NCBI RefSeq assembly: GCF_020176695.1
Contig: NZ_JAIWIA010000007.1
Location: forward strand, 62,001-126,000
Direction of reading: 5' to 3'
DNA length: 64,000 nt
DNA from: Massilia sp. MS-15
Lineage (GTDB): Bacteria > Pseudomonadota > Gammaproteobacteria > Burkholderiales > Burkholderiaceae_D
The translations under genes were made by a program, and so were the position numbers. Shown one piece after another: positions 40,986 through 49,781 of the stretch. The notes beneath the pieces were generated by a model. The model was not told the origin of the DNA. It saw only the letters and a program-made list of their open reading frames with translations, and did not search any database. Position 1 is the first letter of the stretch; each line of letters starts with the position of its first letter.

Positions 40986-42086
40986 TCACGCCGCCTTCCT
41001 GCGGCGCGGGGCGGCCGTCGATGGTGCGCCGGTGGACTTGGCGGCGGTTACGCTCGTTTTCGACACTGTCGAAACTCGCTTCGCTGCCGGCTTGGCCGCG
41101 GCCTTGCTGGCGCTCTTGCGCCTGGGCGCGGCGCCGCTGGCGGCGACCCGGTCGGTGCCGTGCGCGGCGCTCTTGCGCGCCCGTGGCGGCGCTGCTTCCC
41201 CGTCCTCGTCCTGTTCGGCGGCGGGACGGCGTTTCCTGGACGGCGGCGGTTCGTCGTCGTCGTCCTCGCCGTCGGCCGCGGCCTTCGACGGCTTCTTGCC
41301 CAGGCTGGCCTGCAGCAGCGAGACCAGGTCGATCACCTTGCCGGTCTCGCGCTTCTGCTCGCCCGGTTCCGGCATGGTGATGGTCTTGGTCTGGTGCGCC
41401 TTGACCTTCTTCTCGATCAGGGCCAGCACGTCTTCGCGGTAGGTGTCGTGGTACTGCTCCGGCTCCCAGTCCTCGGCCATGCCCTGCACCAGCGCCATCG
41501 CCATCCGCTGTTCCTTGTCGGTGATGGCGGCCTTCCTGTCGTGCGCGGTGGGAATCTTGAGCTCGCCCGCGTCGCGGATCTCGTCGGCGTAGCGCAGCGT
41601 GTTCATGACGATCACGTCGCCCACGCATACCAGCGCGGCCAGGTGCTGCTTGACGCGGATGACGACCCGCGCGATGCCGATCTTGCCGGCCTTGCGCAAG
41701 GTCTCGCGCAGCAGCGCATACACCTTGTCGCCGCCCTTGCCGGGGGCCAGGTAGTAGGGCTGCTCGAAATACAGCAGCGAGACGTCGGCGGCATCGACGA
41801 AGGCGACGATGTCGATGGTCTGGGTGGCCTCCGGGTTGGCGCGCCGCAGGTCTTCCTCGGACAGCACCACGTATTCGCCGCTGCTGTATTCGTAGCCCTT
41901 GACGATGTCGTCCCAGGACACCTCCTTACCGTTGCCCTTGTTGTAGCGCTTGAAGCCGACCGGCGAGAAATCGCGCCGGTCGAGCATGGTCAGGTCGAGT
42001 CCCTTGTTGTCGACCGCCGGGTACATATCGACGGGGATGTGCACCAGCCCGAAGCTGATCGCACCCTTCCACATGCTGCGCGGCAT
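40986..42086 (-). CDS. ku: DNA end-binding protein Ku
   Basis: 366 residues from the ATG at 42084-42086, with AAGGAG six bases upstream. The core (about 1-255) is standard bacterial Ku: MWKGAISFGLVHIPVDMYPA, then YYLAPGKGGDKVYALLRETL and ITMPEPGEQ. It encircles DNA ends as a homodimer and recruits LigD. The C-terminal extension of about 100 residues is unusually long: an acidic patch (GEDDDDE) followed by a Lys/Ala/Ser/Arg-rich, histone-like tail, expected to bind DNA non-specifically. It follows the SDR gene (14 bp gap) and precedes a small membrane protein gene. Confidence 0.95.
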   Translation of the reverse strand: MPRSMWKGAISFGLVHIPVDMYPAVDNKGLDLTMLDRRDFSPVGFKRYNKGNGKEVSWDDIVKGYEYSSGEYVVLSEEDLRRANPEATQTIDIVAFVDAADVSLLYFEQPYYLAPGKGGDKVYALLRETLRKAGKIGIARVVIRVKQHLAALVCVGDVIVMNTLRYADEIRDAGELKIPTAHDRKAAITDKEQRMAMALVQGMAEDWEPEQYHDTYREDVLALIEKKVKAHQTKTITMPEPGEQKRETGKVIDLVSLLQASLGKKPSKAAADGEDDDDEPPPSRKRRPAAEQDEDGEAAPPRARKSAAHGTDRVAASGAAPRRKSASKAAAKPAAKRVSTVSKTSVTAAKSTGAPSTAAPRRRKAA

Positions 42087-42100
42087 AGGCTGCTCCTTCC

Positions 42101-43066
42101 TTATTCGCCGACCTTGCCGGTGACCGGCAGGATCACGCCCGTGATGTAGCCCGAGCACACGGGCGAAGCCAGGAACACGTAGGCGGGCGACAGTTCCTCC
42201 GGCTGGGCCGGACGCTTGTAGGTGGTGTTCGCGCCGAATTCCTTGATCTGTTCCGGCGACTGGTCGGCCGGGTTCAGCGGGGTCCAGACCGGCCCGGGCG
42301 CCACGCAATTGACGCGGATGCCCTGGTCGATCACGCTGGCCGCGAGCGACATCGTGAACGCGTGGATCGCGCCCTTGGTGGCCGAGTAGTCGAGCAGCTT
42401 GCCCGAGCCCTTCAGCCCGGTGACGGAACCGGTGTTGATGATCGAGGATCCTTCCTTCAGGTGAGGCAGGGCGGCGCGCGCCATGTGGAAGTAGCCGTAG
42501 ATATTGGTGCGGAAGGTCTCGTCGAGGCGCTCCTCGGTGATGTCGAGCAGCGAACCGGCATGTTCCTGGAAGGCGGCATTGTTGACCAGCACGTCGAGGC
42601 GGCCGAATTCGGCCACCACCTTGTCCACCGCCTCGTTGCAGAAGGCGGCGTCCTTCACGTCGCCGGCGATGGTGATGCAGCGCCGGCCCTCGGCCTCGAT
42701 GCAGCGCCGGGTTTCCTCGGCGTCCTCGTGCTCGTTCAGGTACATCACCGCGACGTCGGCGCCTTCGCGCGCGAACAGCACCGCGACCGCGCGCCCGATG
42801 CCGGAATCGGCCCCGGTGACGATCGCCGCCATGCCTTCCAGCTTGCCGCTGCCCTTGTAGCCTTCGGCCATGAACTTCGGCTTGAGCGCCATCTGCGCTT
42901 CGATGCCGGGCTTGGCCAGGTGCTGCTCGGGCATGGGCGGCGCCGGCTGCCGCACGCCGGTCTGGACCGGCTCGTCGCCGCCGCCTTTCTGCATGCTGCC
43001 GTCGCGCTGGTCCTGGCGGTTCTGGATCGCCTTCTGCCTGTTCGCCACATCCTCTTCGTTCGCCAT
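42101..43066 (-). CDS. SDR-family oxidoreductase (YghA/glucose dehydrogenase-like)
   Basis: 321 residues from the ATG at 43064-43066 (GGAG upstream). An N-terminal extension of about 50 Gln/Arg-rich residues precedes the Rossmann fold: TGADSGIGRA for NAD(P), NNAAF, Ser in INTGSVTG, and the catalytic YSATK. The extension (GDEPVQTGVRQPAPPMPEQHL) and PEGxxAxM-type features are those of general-stress SDR proteins such as YghA and the Bacillus GsiB-neighbour YhdF. The substrate is unknown, probably an aldehyde or sugar. It is the first gene of the minus-strand unit with ku, which suggests stress-induced expression of the end-joining genes. Confidence 0.82.
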   Translation of the reverse strand: MANEEDVANRQKAIQNRQDQRDGSMQKGGGDEPVQTGVRQPAPPMPEQHLAKPGIEAQMALKPKFMAEGYKGSGKLEGMAAIVTGADSGIGRAVAVLFAREGADVAVMYLNEHEDAEETRRCIEAEGRRCITIAGDVKDAAFCNEAVDKVVAEFGRLDVLVNNAAFQEHAGSLLDITEERLDETFRTNIYGYFHMARAALPHLKEGSSIINTGSVTGLKGSGKLLDYSATKGAIHAFTMSLAASVIDQGIRVNCVAPGPVWTPLNPADQSPEQIKEFGANTTYKRPAQPEELSPAYVFLASPVCSGYITGVILPVTGKVGE

Positions 43067-43239
43067 CTTCCACTCCCGTGATCGTTGCCATCGACCGGGT
43101 GAGTATTCAACGCGGGCGGGCTTGCCGACGGTGCGCTTCCACACACTCGGCGACAATTCTTCGCTATCCCAGCCTGTGTCTTTATGGCAAACTCCCCAAC
43201 GTTTTCCACCCCTGGCCCACCCCGACGAAAGGAGCCTGG

Positions 43240-44706
43240 ATGTCCGAGCAGGAAGGCGTACAGCGTCCCCTCAGCGGCGTGTACCTCAATCCGGCCGCGC
43301 CACGCCGCGCCGCCTTCGCGCAAGCCTGCGCCGGCCTGTTCACGCAACTGCGCCTGGCCGGCGACGCGGGCGATGCGGCGCGCCTGCTGGCGCAGGCCCC
43401 GGACAGCCTGCTGGTGCTGGACCTGGACGGCTTCGAGATCGGCATCGACCTGGCCGCGCTTGGGGAGCTGGTCGCGGCGCGTGCCGGCGCGCCGGTGCTG
43501 GTGCTGTGCCCGTTTGCGGGCGCGCGCTGGCTGGCGGCGCTGATGGCATACGGGCCGCTGTCCTATCTGATCGAACCACTCGCACCGGAGGCATTGCGGC
43601 GCGAGCTCGGCGTTTTCCTGCGCGCCGGGGTGCCGGAAGCGGAAGCCGCCGACCCGTGCGCACTGCTGGCGGTGCGCGCGGCGGCGCAGGCGGCGCTGGC
43701 CGAGGCGGACGTGGCGGACGAGGGCGCCCGCTTTGGCGCGCGCCTGTGCGCGGCGCTGCTGGGCTGGCCCGGCGTGTGCCATGCCTCCCTGTTCGGGACC
43801 GGGGGCGGGCCGGAGCCGCGGCTGCGGGCCCAGGGGGCGGCGCCGTCGGCTGCCGGGATCGACCTTCAGGCCATCGTCGACGGCAGCGCCCGCGTGGCGC
43901 CGCTGCAGCATGCCTTTCCCGGCCTGCTGGCCGCAACCAGCGGCGAGACCGTGCTGCTCGACGACCCCGACAAGGCGCACGCCCCGCAACTGGCGGCGGC
44001 CCTGCGCGGCCACGGGGTGCGGATGGTGCTCGGGCTGCCACTGCCGGGCGCCGGCCCGGGCGCGCCGCGGGGCGCCCTGTGCCTGATGTTCGGCGTGGCG
44101 CAGCGTTTCGGCCGCGCCCAGCTGGCCACGCTGTCGGACCTGGCGCAGCTGGCCGCCTTCGGCCTGCGCACGGCCGAGCTGGCGCGCGAGAACGAGGCGC
44201 TGCTGGGCCGGGTGACCGAGCTGGCCACCCGCGATGCGCTCACCGGCATGGCCAACCGGCGCCATGGTGAATGCCTGCTGGAGGGCGAGATCCGGCGCGC
44301 GCGCCGCTACCGCCTGCCGCTGGCCCTGATCGCCTTCGACCTCGACCGCTTCCGCAATGTCAACGATGCCTACGGCCACCCGGTCGGCGACATCGTGCTG
44401 CGCACCGTGGCCGCCACCGCGCGCGCGCTGCTGCGCTCGAGCGACGTGCTGGTGCGCACGGGCGGCGAGGACTTCCAGGTGATCGCGCCGCACACCAGCG
44501 CGGTGGACGGCCTGCGGATGGCCGAGAAGCTGCGCGCCGCCATCGCCGACGCCGTGATCCCGGGGTGCGATCACGTCACCGTCAGCCTGGGCGTGGCCCA
44601 GCTGGGCGAGACCGAGAGCGCCGATTCGCTGGTGGTGCGCGTGAATGCCGCGCTGGCGCGCGCCAAGCGGGCCGGGCGCAACTGCGTCGAGCTGGCGATG
44701 CAGTAA
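43240..44706 (+). CDS. GAF-GGDEF diguanylate cyclase with variant GGEDF motif
   Basis: 488 residues from the ATG at 43240 (AAAGGAG six bases upstream). Residues 1-130 look receiver-like (LLVLDLDGFEIGIDL, APVLVLCPFAG), without a normal phospho-Asp loop; about 145-320 is a GAF-like domain; the GGDEF domain spans about 335-488 (DALTGMANRRHGECLL, AFDLDRFRNVNDAYGHPVGD). The active-site motif reads GGEDF instead of GG(D/E)EF, swapping the metal-binding Glu for Asp, while the I-site RSSD five residues upstream is intact. It may be a weak cyclase or a cyclic di-GMP receptor. The divergent SDR gene starts 173 bp away. Confidence 0.8.
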   Translation: MSEQEGVQRPLSGVYLNPAAPRRAAFAQACAGLFTQLRLAGDAGDAARLLAQAPDSLLVLDLDGFEIGIDLAALGELVAARAGAPVLVLCPFAGARWLAALMAYGPLSYLIEPLAPEALRRELGVFLRAGVPEAEAADPCALLAVRAAAQAALAEADVADEGARFGARLCAALLGWPGVCHASLFGTGGGPEPRLRAQGAAPSAAGIDLQAIVDGSARVAPLQHAFPGLLAATSGETVLLDDPDKAHAPQLAAALRGHGVRMVLGLPLPGAGPGAPRGALCLMFGVAQRFGRAQLATLSDLAQLAAFGLRTAELARENEALLGRVTELATRDALTGMANRRHGECLLEGEIRRARRYRLPLALIAFDLDRFRNVNDAYGHPVGDIVLRTVAATARALLRSSDVLVRTGGEDFQVIAPHTSAVDGLRMAEKLRAAIADAVIPGCDHVTVSLGVAQLGETESADSLVVRVNAALARAKRAGRNCVELAMQ

Positions 44707-44784
44707 AGGAGGGGGGCGGCAGACCGCGCCCGCTGTGCTAGGCTAGCGCCTTTTTCGACTCCGTCCTTCCAGGTAGACCCCACC

Positions 44785-46437
44785 ATGCTCCACTGGCTGC
44801 AGCACTACCGGCGCGCGATGCTGCCCGGCGATATCAGCGCCGGCATCGTCGTGGCCATGATGATGATCCCGCAGGGCATGGCGTATGCGCTGGTGGCCGG
44901 CTTGCCGCCGGTCGTCGGCATCTACGCCAGCATCGTGCCGCCCGTGCTGTACGCGCTGTTCGGTACCAGCAGCACCCAGTCGGTGGGGCCGATGGCGATC
45001 ATCTCGCTGATGACCGCGTCCACCCTGGCGCCGCTGGCCGCGCCCGGCAGCGCGCTGTACGGGGTGCTGGCCGCGCAGCTGGCCCTGCTGTCGGGCGCGG
45101 TGCTGCTGGCCTGCGGGCTGCTGCGCATCGGCTTCCTGGCCAACTTCTTTTCGCGTCCGGTGATGAGCGGCTTCACCATCGGCTCGGCGCTGCTGATCGC
45201 CTGGGGCCAGCTGCGTCCGCTGCTGGGCAGCAGCGAGCCGGGCTGGCCGGACGCGCCGCACGGGCCCAGCGCGGCGCTGGGACTGGGCGCGCTGCTCGCG
45301 CTGCTGTGGGCGCGGCGCTACCTGGCCGGCACCCTGCGCCGCCTCGGCCTGGCGCCGGTGGCGGCCGACATCGGCGCCAAGCTGGCCCCGATGCTGGTGG
45401 TACTCGGCGGCGTCGCCCTCGTGGCCGGACTCGGCCTGGAGGCGCGCGGCGTGGCCACCACCGGTGCCGTGCCGGCCGGCCTGCCGGGGCTGAACCTGGC
45501 GACGTCGTCCTCCCACTGGCAGGCGCTGCTGCAGCCGGCGCTCCTGATCGGCTTCATGGTGTTCCTGATCAGCATGTCGGGCGCCCAGGCGCTGGCGCTC
45601 AAGCGTGCCGAGAAACTGGGCAGCAACCGCGAACTGGTGGCCCTGGGCGCGGCGAATCTCGGCAGCGCCCTGAGCGGCGGCTTCCCGGTGACCGGCAGCA
45701 TGTCGCGCTCGGCCGTGAACTTCGCGGCCGGCGCCAACAGCCAGCTGGCCAGCATCGTCACGGCGGCCCTGCTGGGACTGGCGCTGGTGGTGCCGAGCGG
45801 CTGGCTGGCCCTGATGCCGCTGCCGGTGCTGGCCGCCACCATCATCATCGCCGTGCTCGGCATGCTCGATTTGTCCACCCTGCACACCGCCTGGCGCTAC
45901 GACCGCGCCGACGCCGCCGCCCTGCTGGCCACCGCGGCCGGCGTGCTGGTGCTGGGCGTGGAGGCGGGCGTGGTGGTGGGCCTGGCACTGTCGATGGGGG
46001 CCCTGATCTGGCGCGCCAGCCGTCCGCACATCGCGGTGCTGGGGCGGATTCCAGGCAGCGAGCATTTCCGCAACGTCGAGCGCTACACGACCGAGACCGC
46101 GCCCGGCCTGCTGATGCTGCGTATCGATGCCGGGCTGTTCTTCGGCAACGTGGAAGCGGTGAATGCGCGCATCGAGGACGAACTGGCGGCCCAGCCGGAC
46201 ACGCGCCACCTGGTCCTGGTGCTGTCGGCGGTGAACGCGATCGACACCTCGGCCCTGTTCGGCCTGGGCGAACTGAATGCCTCGCTGCGCCGGCGCGGCG
46301 TGCTGCTGCACCTGGCGGAAGTGAAAGGGCCGGTGATGGACCGGCTCAGGGACAGCACCCTGCTGGCGGCGCTGAACGGGCGGGTGTTCCTGAGCGCGGC
46401 GGTGGCGTGGGACCAGCTGGCCCGGGAAGGACGCTGA
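44785..46437 (+). CDS. SulP-family anion transporter
   Basis: 550 residues. The SulP signature opens the protein (PGDISAGIVVAMMMIPQGMA), followed by 10-12 hydrophobic helices to about 400, including GSALLIAWGQLRPLLG and SGGFPVTGSMSRSAVNFAAG, and a C-terminal cytoplasmic STAS domain (about 425-545, LRIDAGLFFGNVEAVN, VLVLSAVNAIDTSALFGL). These proteins move sulphate, bicarbonate or other anions across the inner membrane, usually with Na+ or H+. The substrate cannot be told from sequence. It begins 78 bp after the cyclase gene on the same strand; no carbonic anhydrase or sulphate gene is adjacent. Confidence 0.88.
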   Translation: MLHWLQHYRRAMLPGDISAGIVVAMMMIPQGMAYALVAGLPPVVGIYASIVPPVLYALFGTSSTQSVGPMAIISLMTASTLAPLAAPGSALYGVLAAQLALLSGAVLLACGLLRIGFLANFFSRPVMSGFTIGSALLIAWGQLRPLLGSSEPGWPDAPHGPSAALGLGALLALLWARRYLAGTLRRLGLAPVAADIGAKLAPMLVVLGGVALVAGLGLEARGVATTGAVPAGLPGLNLATSSSHWQALLQPALLIGFMVFLISMSGAQALALKRAEKLGSNRELVALGAANLGSALSGGFPVTGSMSRSAVNFAAGANSQLASIVTAALLGLALVVPSGWLALMPLPVLAATIIIAVLGMLDLSTLHTAWRYDRADAAALLATAAGVLVLGVEAGVVVGLALSMGALIWRASRPHIAVLGRIPGSEHFRNVERYTTETAPGLLMLRIDAGLFFGNVEAVNARIEDELAAQPDTRHLVLVLSAVNAIDTSALFGLGELNASLRRRGVLLHLAEVKGPVMDRLRDSTLLAALNGRVFLSAAVAWDQLAREGR

Positions 46438-46440
46438 AGG

Positions 46441-46468
46441 CAGGACGCAGGACGCAGGACGCTGGACG
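46441..46468. repeat. Short tandem repeat, four 7-bp units
   Basis: CAGGACG three times followed by CTGGACG, directly after the sulP stop codon in a convergent intergenic gap of 53 bp. Such a microsatellite may vary in copy number by slippage; no gene is affected. Confidence 0.7.
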
Positions 46469-46490
46469 CGTACGCCAGGAACCAGCAAGC

Positions 46491-47123
46491 TCAGGCGCGG
46501 CGGCGCTGCGGTTCGGATGGGTCGCGCGGCGGCGCCAGCTTGATCGGGGCTGCCTTCTCCGGATAGAGGGCGCGCCGCCCTTCGTAGACGGCGGCGATGG
46601 CGGCCATGTCGCGTTCGGTGTCGCCGCTCAGTTCCAGGGTATCGACCAGGCTCAGCACCTTGCTGCCGTAGTCGATGTAGACCAGCAGCAGCGGTACCTT
46701 GGCGGTCTGGGCCAGGTGATAGAAGCCGCTCTTCCAGTGCGGACGGTAGCCGCGCGTGCCTTCCGGCGTGATCGCGATCCAGCACCAGGGTGCGGCGAGC
46801 ATGGTCTGGGCCAGCTGGCGCGTGGCGCCCATCGAGGCGCGGCGGTCGATCGGGATGCCGCCCCAGTAGCGCATCAGCCTGCCCATCGGGCCGCGGAACA
46901 GCGAATCCTTGGCCACCCAGCGGAACTTCAGGCCGAGTGCCCACTTGCTCAGCAGGCCGATCGGGAAGTCCCAGTTCGAGGTGTGCGGGTAGACCACGGC
47001 GATCCCGTGCGGACCCGGCAGGGGCTTGTAGTGCAGCTGCCAGCCGGCCAGGTTCAGCAGGCGCAAGGCGGTGCGCTGGCCCCAGGTGGGCAGGGCTGCG
47101 GGGCGCAGCAGGTGGTCGCTCAT
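46491..47123 (-). CDS. PlsC-like acyltransferase
   Basis: 210 residues from the ATG at 47121-47123. The acyltransferase motif I appears as YPHTSNWDFPIG (HxxxxD), with later motifs in WVAKDSLFRGPMGRLMRYWGGIPIDR and ITPEGTRG. This subgroup of short 1-acylglycerol-3-phosphate acyltransferase-like proteins acylates lysophospholipids or other lipids at the inner membrane. One amphipathic or membrane-associated stretch is seen near LLNLAGWQLHY. It is divergent from the arsC-like gene. An upstream frame extension to 47222 runs through AT-rich intergenic sequence and was not used. Confidence 0.8.
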   Translation of the reverse strand: MSDHLLRPAALPTWGQRTALRLLNLAGWQLHYKPLPGPHGIAVVYPHTSNWDFPIGLLSKWALGLKFRWVAKDSLFRGPMGRLMRYWGGIPIDRRASMGATRQLAQTMLAAPWCWIAITPEGTRGYRPHWKSGFYHLAQTAKVPLLLVYIDYGSKVLSLVDTLELSGDTERDMAAIAAVYEGRRALYPEKAAPIKLAPPRDPSEPQRRRA

Positions 47124-47300
47124 CGTGTCTCCGTCGCAATCAGGTTCTTGTATTTTCAGCAGGTTTTGTGCCTGCAGAAAAATTAGGCGAGGAATTCTAT
47201 AGTGAGCCAAGCCCTGGAACAAGGGAAAATACTGGCGTCGACGATTCGCTGTGGTTATGATGCCGCCACCATATTATCAATATTGACGGGTTATCTTGGA

Positions 47301-47648
47301 ATGGATATCACGATTTATCATAACGCGCGCTGTGGCAGCTCGCGCAATACCCTGGCCGCGATCGAGCAGGCAGGCCATGTGCCAACGGTGGTGGACTACC
47401 TGGCCAATCCGCCTTCGCGCGAACAGTTGCGCGCACTGTTCGCCGCCGCCGGCCTCGCGGTGCGCGACGCCGTGCGCAGCAAGGAAGCCGTGTTCGCCGA
47501 GCTCGGGCTGGACCAGCCTGGCGTCGATGACGAGGCCCTGCTCGACGCCATGCTCGCGCATCCGGTGCTGATCAACCGGCCGTTCGTGGTCACGCCCAAG
47601 GGCGTGCGCCTGTGCCGTCCTTTCGAACTGGTGCACGAGATCCTCTAG
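47301..47648 (+). CDS. arsC: ArsC-family arsenate reductase-like protein
   Basis: 115 residues. The catalytic Cys is residue 11 in YHNARCGSSRNTL, and RPFVVTPKGVRLCRP carries the Arg residues that hold arsenate in glutaredoxin-coupled ArsC. The size is slightly shorter than E. coli plasmid ArsC (141 residues), like the YfgD/ArsC group. It would reduce arsenate to arsenite using glutathione and glutaredoxin. No arsenite pump or arsenic-type regulator is adjacent (the ArsR-family gene at 55.5 kb is linked to a different enzyme), so a role in arsenic resistance depends on genes elsewhere. The ribosome site is weak. Confidence 0.85.
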   Translation: MDITIYHNARCGSSRNTLAAIEQAGHVPTVVDYLANPPSREQLRALFAAAGLAVRDAVRSKEAVFAELGLDQPGVDDEALLDAMLAHPVLINRPFVVTPKGVRLCRPFELVHEIL

Positions 47649-47692
47649 GCCCTGACCGGCCGCGCCATGCCGCCGCCGCTGCCGCCGCTGCG

Positions 47693-48976
47693 CTACCTGG
47701 CTGCGGGCGAGGGCAGGCCCGCCGGTTCGGCCTCCGTGTAGGGCACCGCGCCGATATCGGTGGGACGGGGCGGCCGCAGCGCGATCGCATCGCCGTCCGG
47801 CGCCGGCGCGCCCTTGCCGATCGCGGGCGAACCCGGCTGCAGCCGGAAATCCGGCGCCGCCACCGTGCGCCCGTAGTCGGCGAACAGGGGCGCGGCGCTG
47901 ACCGTGCCGCTGTGCTGGCGTCCTGGCGGCAGCTTCCAGTCTCCGCCCGGATTCTGGAATACCAGGTTGTTGCGATAGCTGAGGCTGCTCCCGGTGGCGC
48001 CCTGTTCCAGGATGCCGTAGCCATTGTCGTACACGATGTTGTTGACCGTGTGCGTGTGCTCGTTCGGCCCCTTGCTGTGGTAGAAGTCGCCGGCCCCGAC
48101 CACGATGCCGGTGCCGCAGCCGACGACCGTGTTGCCGCGGATCGTCACATGGCTGGCGTCGTGCCACAGGTGGATGCCGGCGCCGGCGGCGCGGTAGATG
48201 ATGTTGTCGCGCACGCTGGCGCTGGCGCTCACGTAGATGCCGTGCATGTAGCGGCAGTCGGGCGGGCCGATGTCGTACACCCGGTTGGCCGTCACTTCGG
48301 CATCGATGCCCTTGTAGTAGCTGTCGATGCCGATGCCGGCCCCGCCCCTGGCTTCGCAGGGCACGTCGTTGCCGATGTGGTGGACGGTGTTGTGGTGGAT
48401 GCCGTTGTGCGAACCGCCGTTGTAGATGCCGCTCAGCCACTTGATGCCGCTCTGGTACTGGCTGCCGTCGATCTCGAAGCCGATGATGTCGAGGTAGTTG
48501 GCGCGGTTGTCCCAGGCCGCAGGCTGGCGCGAATCGAGCGGCGGCACCAGCCGTGCGCCGCCGCGCTCGGTGGATTCGAATACGATGCGCGCTTCCGCCG
48601 TGCCGTGGATGCTGGTGCGCACCCCGCCGAAATAGGTGCCGGGGGCGACGTGCACCGTGGTGCCGGGGGTGAGCGCCTGGGCGGCGCGGCCCAGGGTGCG
48701 GAAGGGTTCGTCGCGGGTGCCGGGGTTGCTGTCCGAGCCCGAGGGCGAGACGTACAGGTGGGTGCGCACCAGTTCGGGAATCACCAGGTCTTCCTGGGCG
48801 CTCTCGTTCAGGCTGCAACTGGCGAGCAGGATCGCCAGCAGGATGGCCCACAAGGTGGAGCACAGCATGGACCAGGGCAGGAACCACTGCGTGGCCCATC
48901 GCGGCGCAAGCGGTGCATCCTGGGTGCCCGGCGCTGTGCGGGCAAGGGGGTGGGGGGCGTTGGCAGGGTGGCGCAT
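47693..48976 (-). CDS. Lipoprotein with right-handed parallel beta-helix
   Basis: 427 residues from the ATG at 48974-48976. A long N-terminal region (about 1-30) precedes a hydrophobic segment and lipobox (ILLAILLASC), so the mature protein starts at Cys near 54. The start of the mature domain (THLYVSPSGSDSNPGTRDEPFRTLGRAAQAL...TVHVAPGTY) is the typical entry of polysaccharide-lyase-like beta-helix proteins. Repeats rich in N, G and H then follow (HNGIHHNTVHHIGND, VTANRVYDIG, VTIRGNTVVG). A pectate-lyase-like or glycan-binding role at the cell surface is plausible, but no catalytic residue set could be confirmed. Confidence 0.78.
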   Translation of the reverse strand: MRHPANAPHPLARTAPGTQDAPLAPRWATQWFLPWSMLCSTLWAILLAILLASCSLNESAQEDLVIPELVRTHLYVSPSGSDSNPGTRDEPFRTLGRAAQALTPGTTVHVAPGTYFGGVRTSIHGTAEARIVFESTERGGARLVPPLDSRQPAAWDNRANYLDIIGFEIDGSQYQSGIKWLSGIYNGGSHNGIHHNTVHHIGNDVPCEARGGAGIGIDSYYKGIDAEVTANRVYDIGPPDCRYMHGIYVSASASVRDNIIYRAAGAGIHLWHDASHVTIRGNTVVGCGTGIVVGAGDFYHSKGPNEHTHTVNNIVYDNGYGILEQGATGSSLSYRNNLVFQNPGGDWKLPPGRQHSGTVSAAPLFADYGRTVAAPDFRLQPGSPAIGKGAPAPDGDAIALRPPRPTDIGAVPYTEAEPAGLPSPAAR

Positions 48977-49099
48977 CTTTCCCTCGGGGCGGAGGACGTG
49001 ACCCGGCCAGTTTGACCCGGCACAAGGGGGAGCGGGGACGCCTTGCTCAATCTCTCCCTTGAGCGTTCTCAATACGCCAGGTACGCGCTCCCGTTTGCC

Positions 49100-49543
49100 C
49101 TATCCGTCGGCGTTTTGCGCGAGCGCCGGCATGTAGGTCTCGAGAAACTCGGCCGGCATGCGGCGCGGCCGGCCGCTGCTGATCTCGATGCAGACCAGGT
49201 CCCAGCGCCCGCGCAGCACGGTCGCGCCGTCGCTGTCGCGGCGCAGCTGGAAGCGGCGTTCCATCGCGAGCTTGCCGTCGCCGCCCACCAGCCAGGTGCC
49301 CAGGGTCAGCGCCTCGCCGGCGAAGGTGGGCAGCAGGTAGTCGTACTCGCCGCGCCGGATCGCCATCGCGCGGTCGAGGCGGCGGTAGTCGTCCAGCGTC
49401 AGGCCCAGGCGCTGCGAATGGGCCCAGCCGGCCTGTTCGCACCAGCGCACGTAGACGGCATTGTTGGTATGGTCCAGGCCGTCGATATCGGTGGCGCCCG
49501 GCGTGACGGGCAGGGTGAATGGATGCGGGTAGTCCCAGTCCAA
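49100..49543 (-). CDS. Hotdog-fold acyl-CoA thioesterase
   Basis: 147 residues, starting with TTG at 49541-49543 (AAGGACA upstream); no ATG precedes the conserved start. The 4HBT/YbgC-type hotdog motif is seen as VTPGATDIDGLDHTNNAVYVRWCEQAGW, where the Asp in the usual D-x-x-GHVNN context is conserved. Such enzymes hydrolyse fatty or aromatic acyl-CoA thioesters in the cytoplasm. It is a single-gene unit between the beta-helix lipoprotein and two unrecognised genes. A TACAAT -10-like element is at plus 49595-49600. Confidence 0.82.
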   Translation of the reverse strand: MDWDYPHPFTLPVTPGATDIDGLDHTNNAVYVRWCEQAGWAHSQRLGLTLDDYRRLDRAMAIRRGEYDYLLPTFAGEALTLGTWLVGGDGKLAMERRFQLRRDSDGATVLRGRWDLVCIEISSGRPRRMPAEFLETYMPALAQNADG

Positions 49544-49781
49544 GCGGTGTCCTTGTCAAAGCGAATCGGAAGGCGGCGCTGCCGCCAGGACGCCATTGTA
49601 CGTGCTGCGGCGTCGGCGGATCAGCCAGGGCACCGTGCCGCGGACGCAAGGAGGTTCGCCCATGGCGCCACCTGGCCCCATACTATGGGTTGCGCAGGCG
49701 CGCCCATGCCTCCCCGTCCCCGGCGGTTCAAGGGGCACGACCCAGCCCGAACGCCATGTCGGGCGACCAGGAAAAAATACG

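Noticed and set aside
47301..47648. An arsenic resistance operon
   Set aside because: The ArsC-like gene stands alone. The ArsR-family gene at 55.5 kb is coupled to an alkene reductase, and no arsenite transporter is present.
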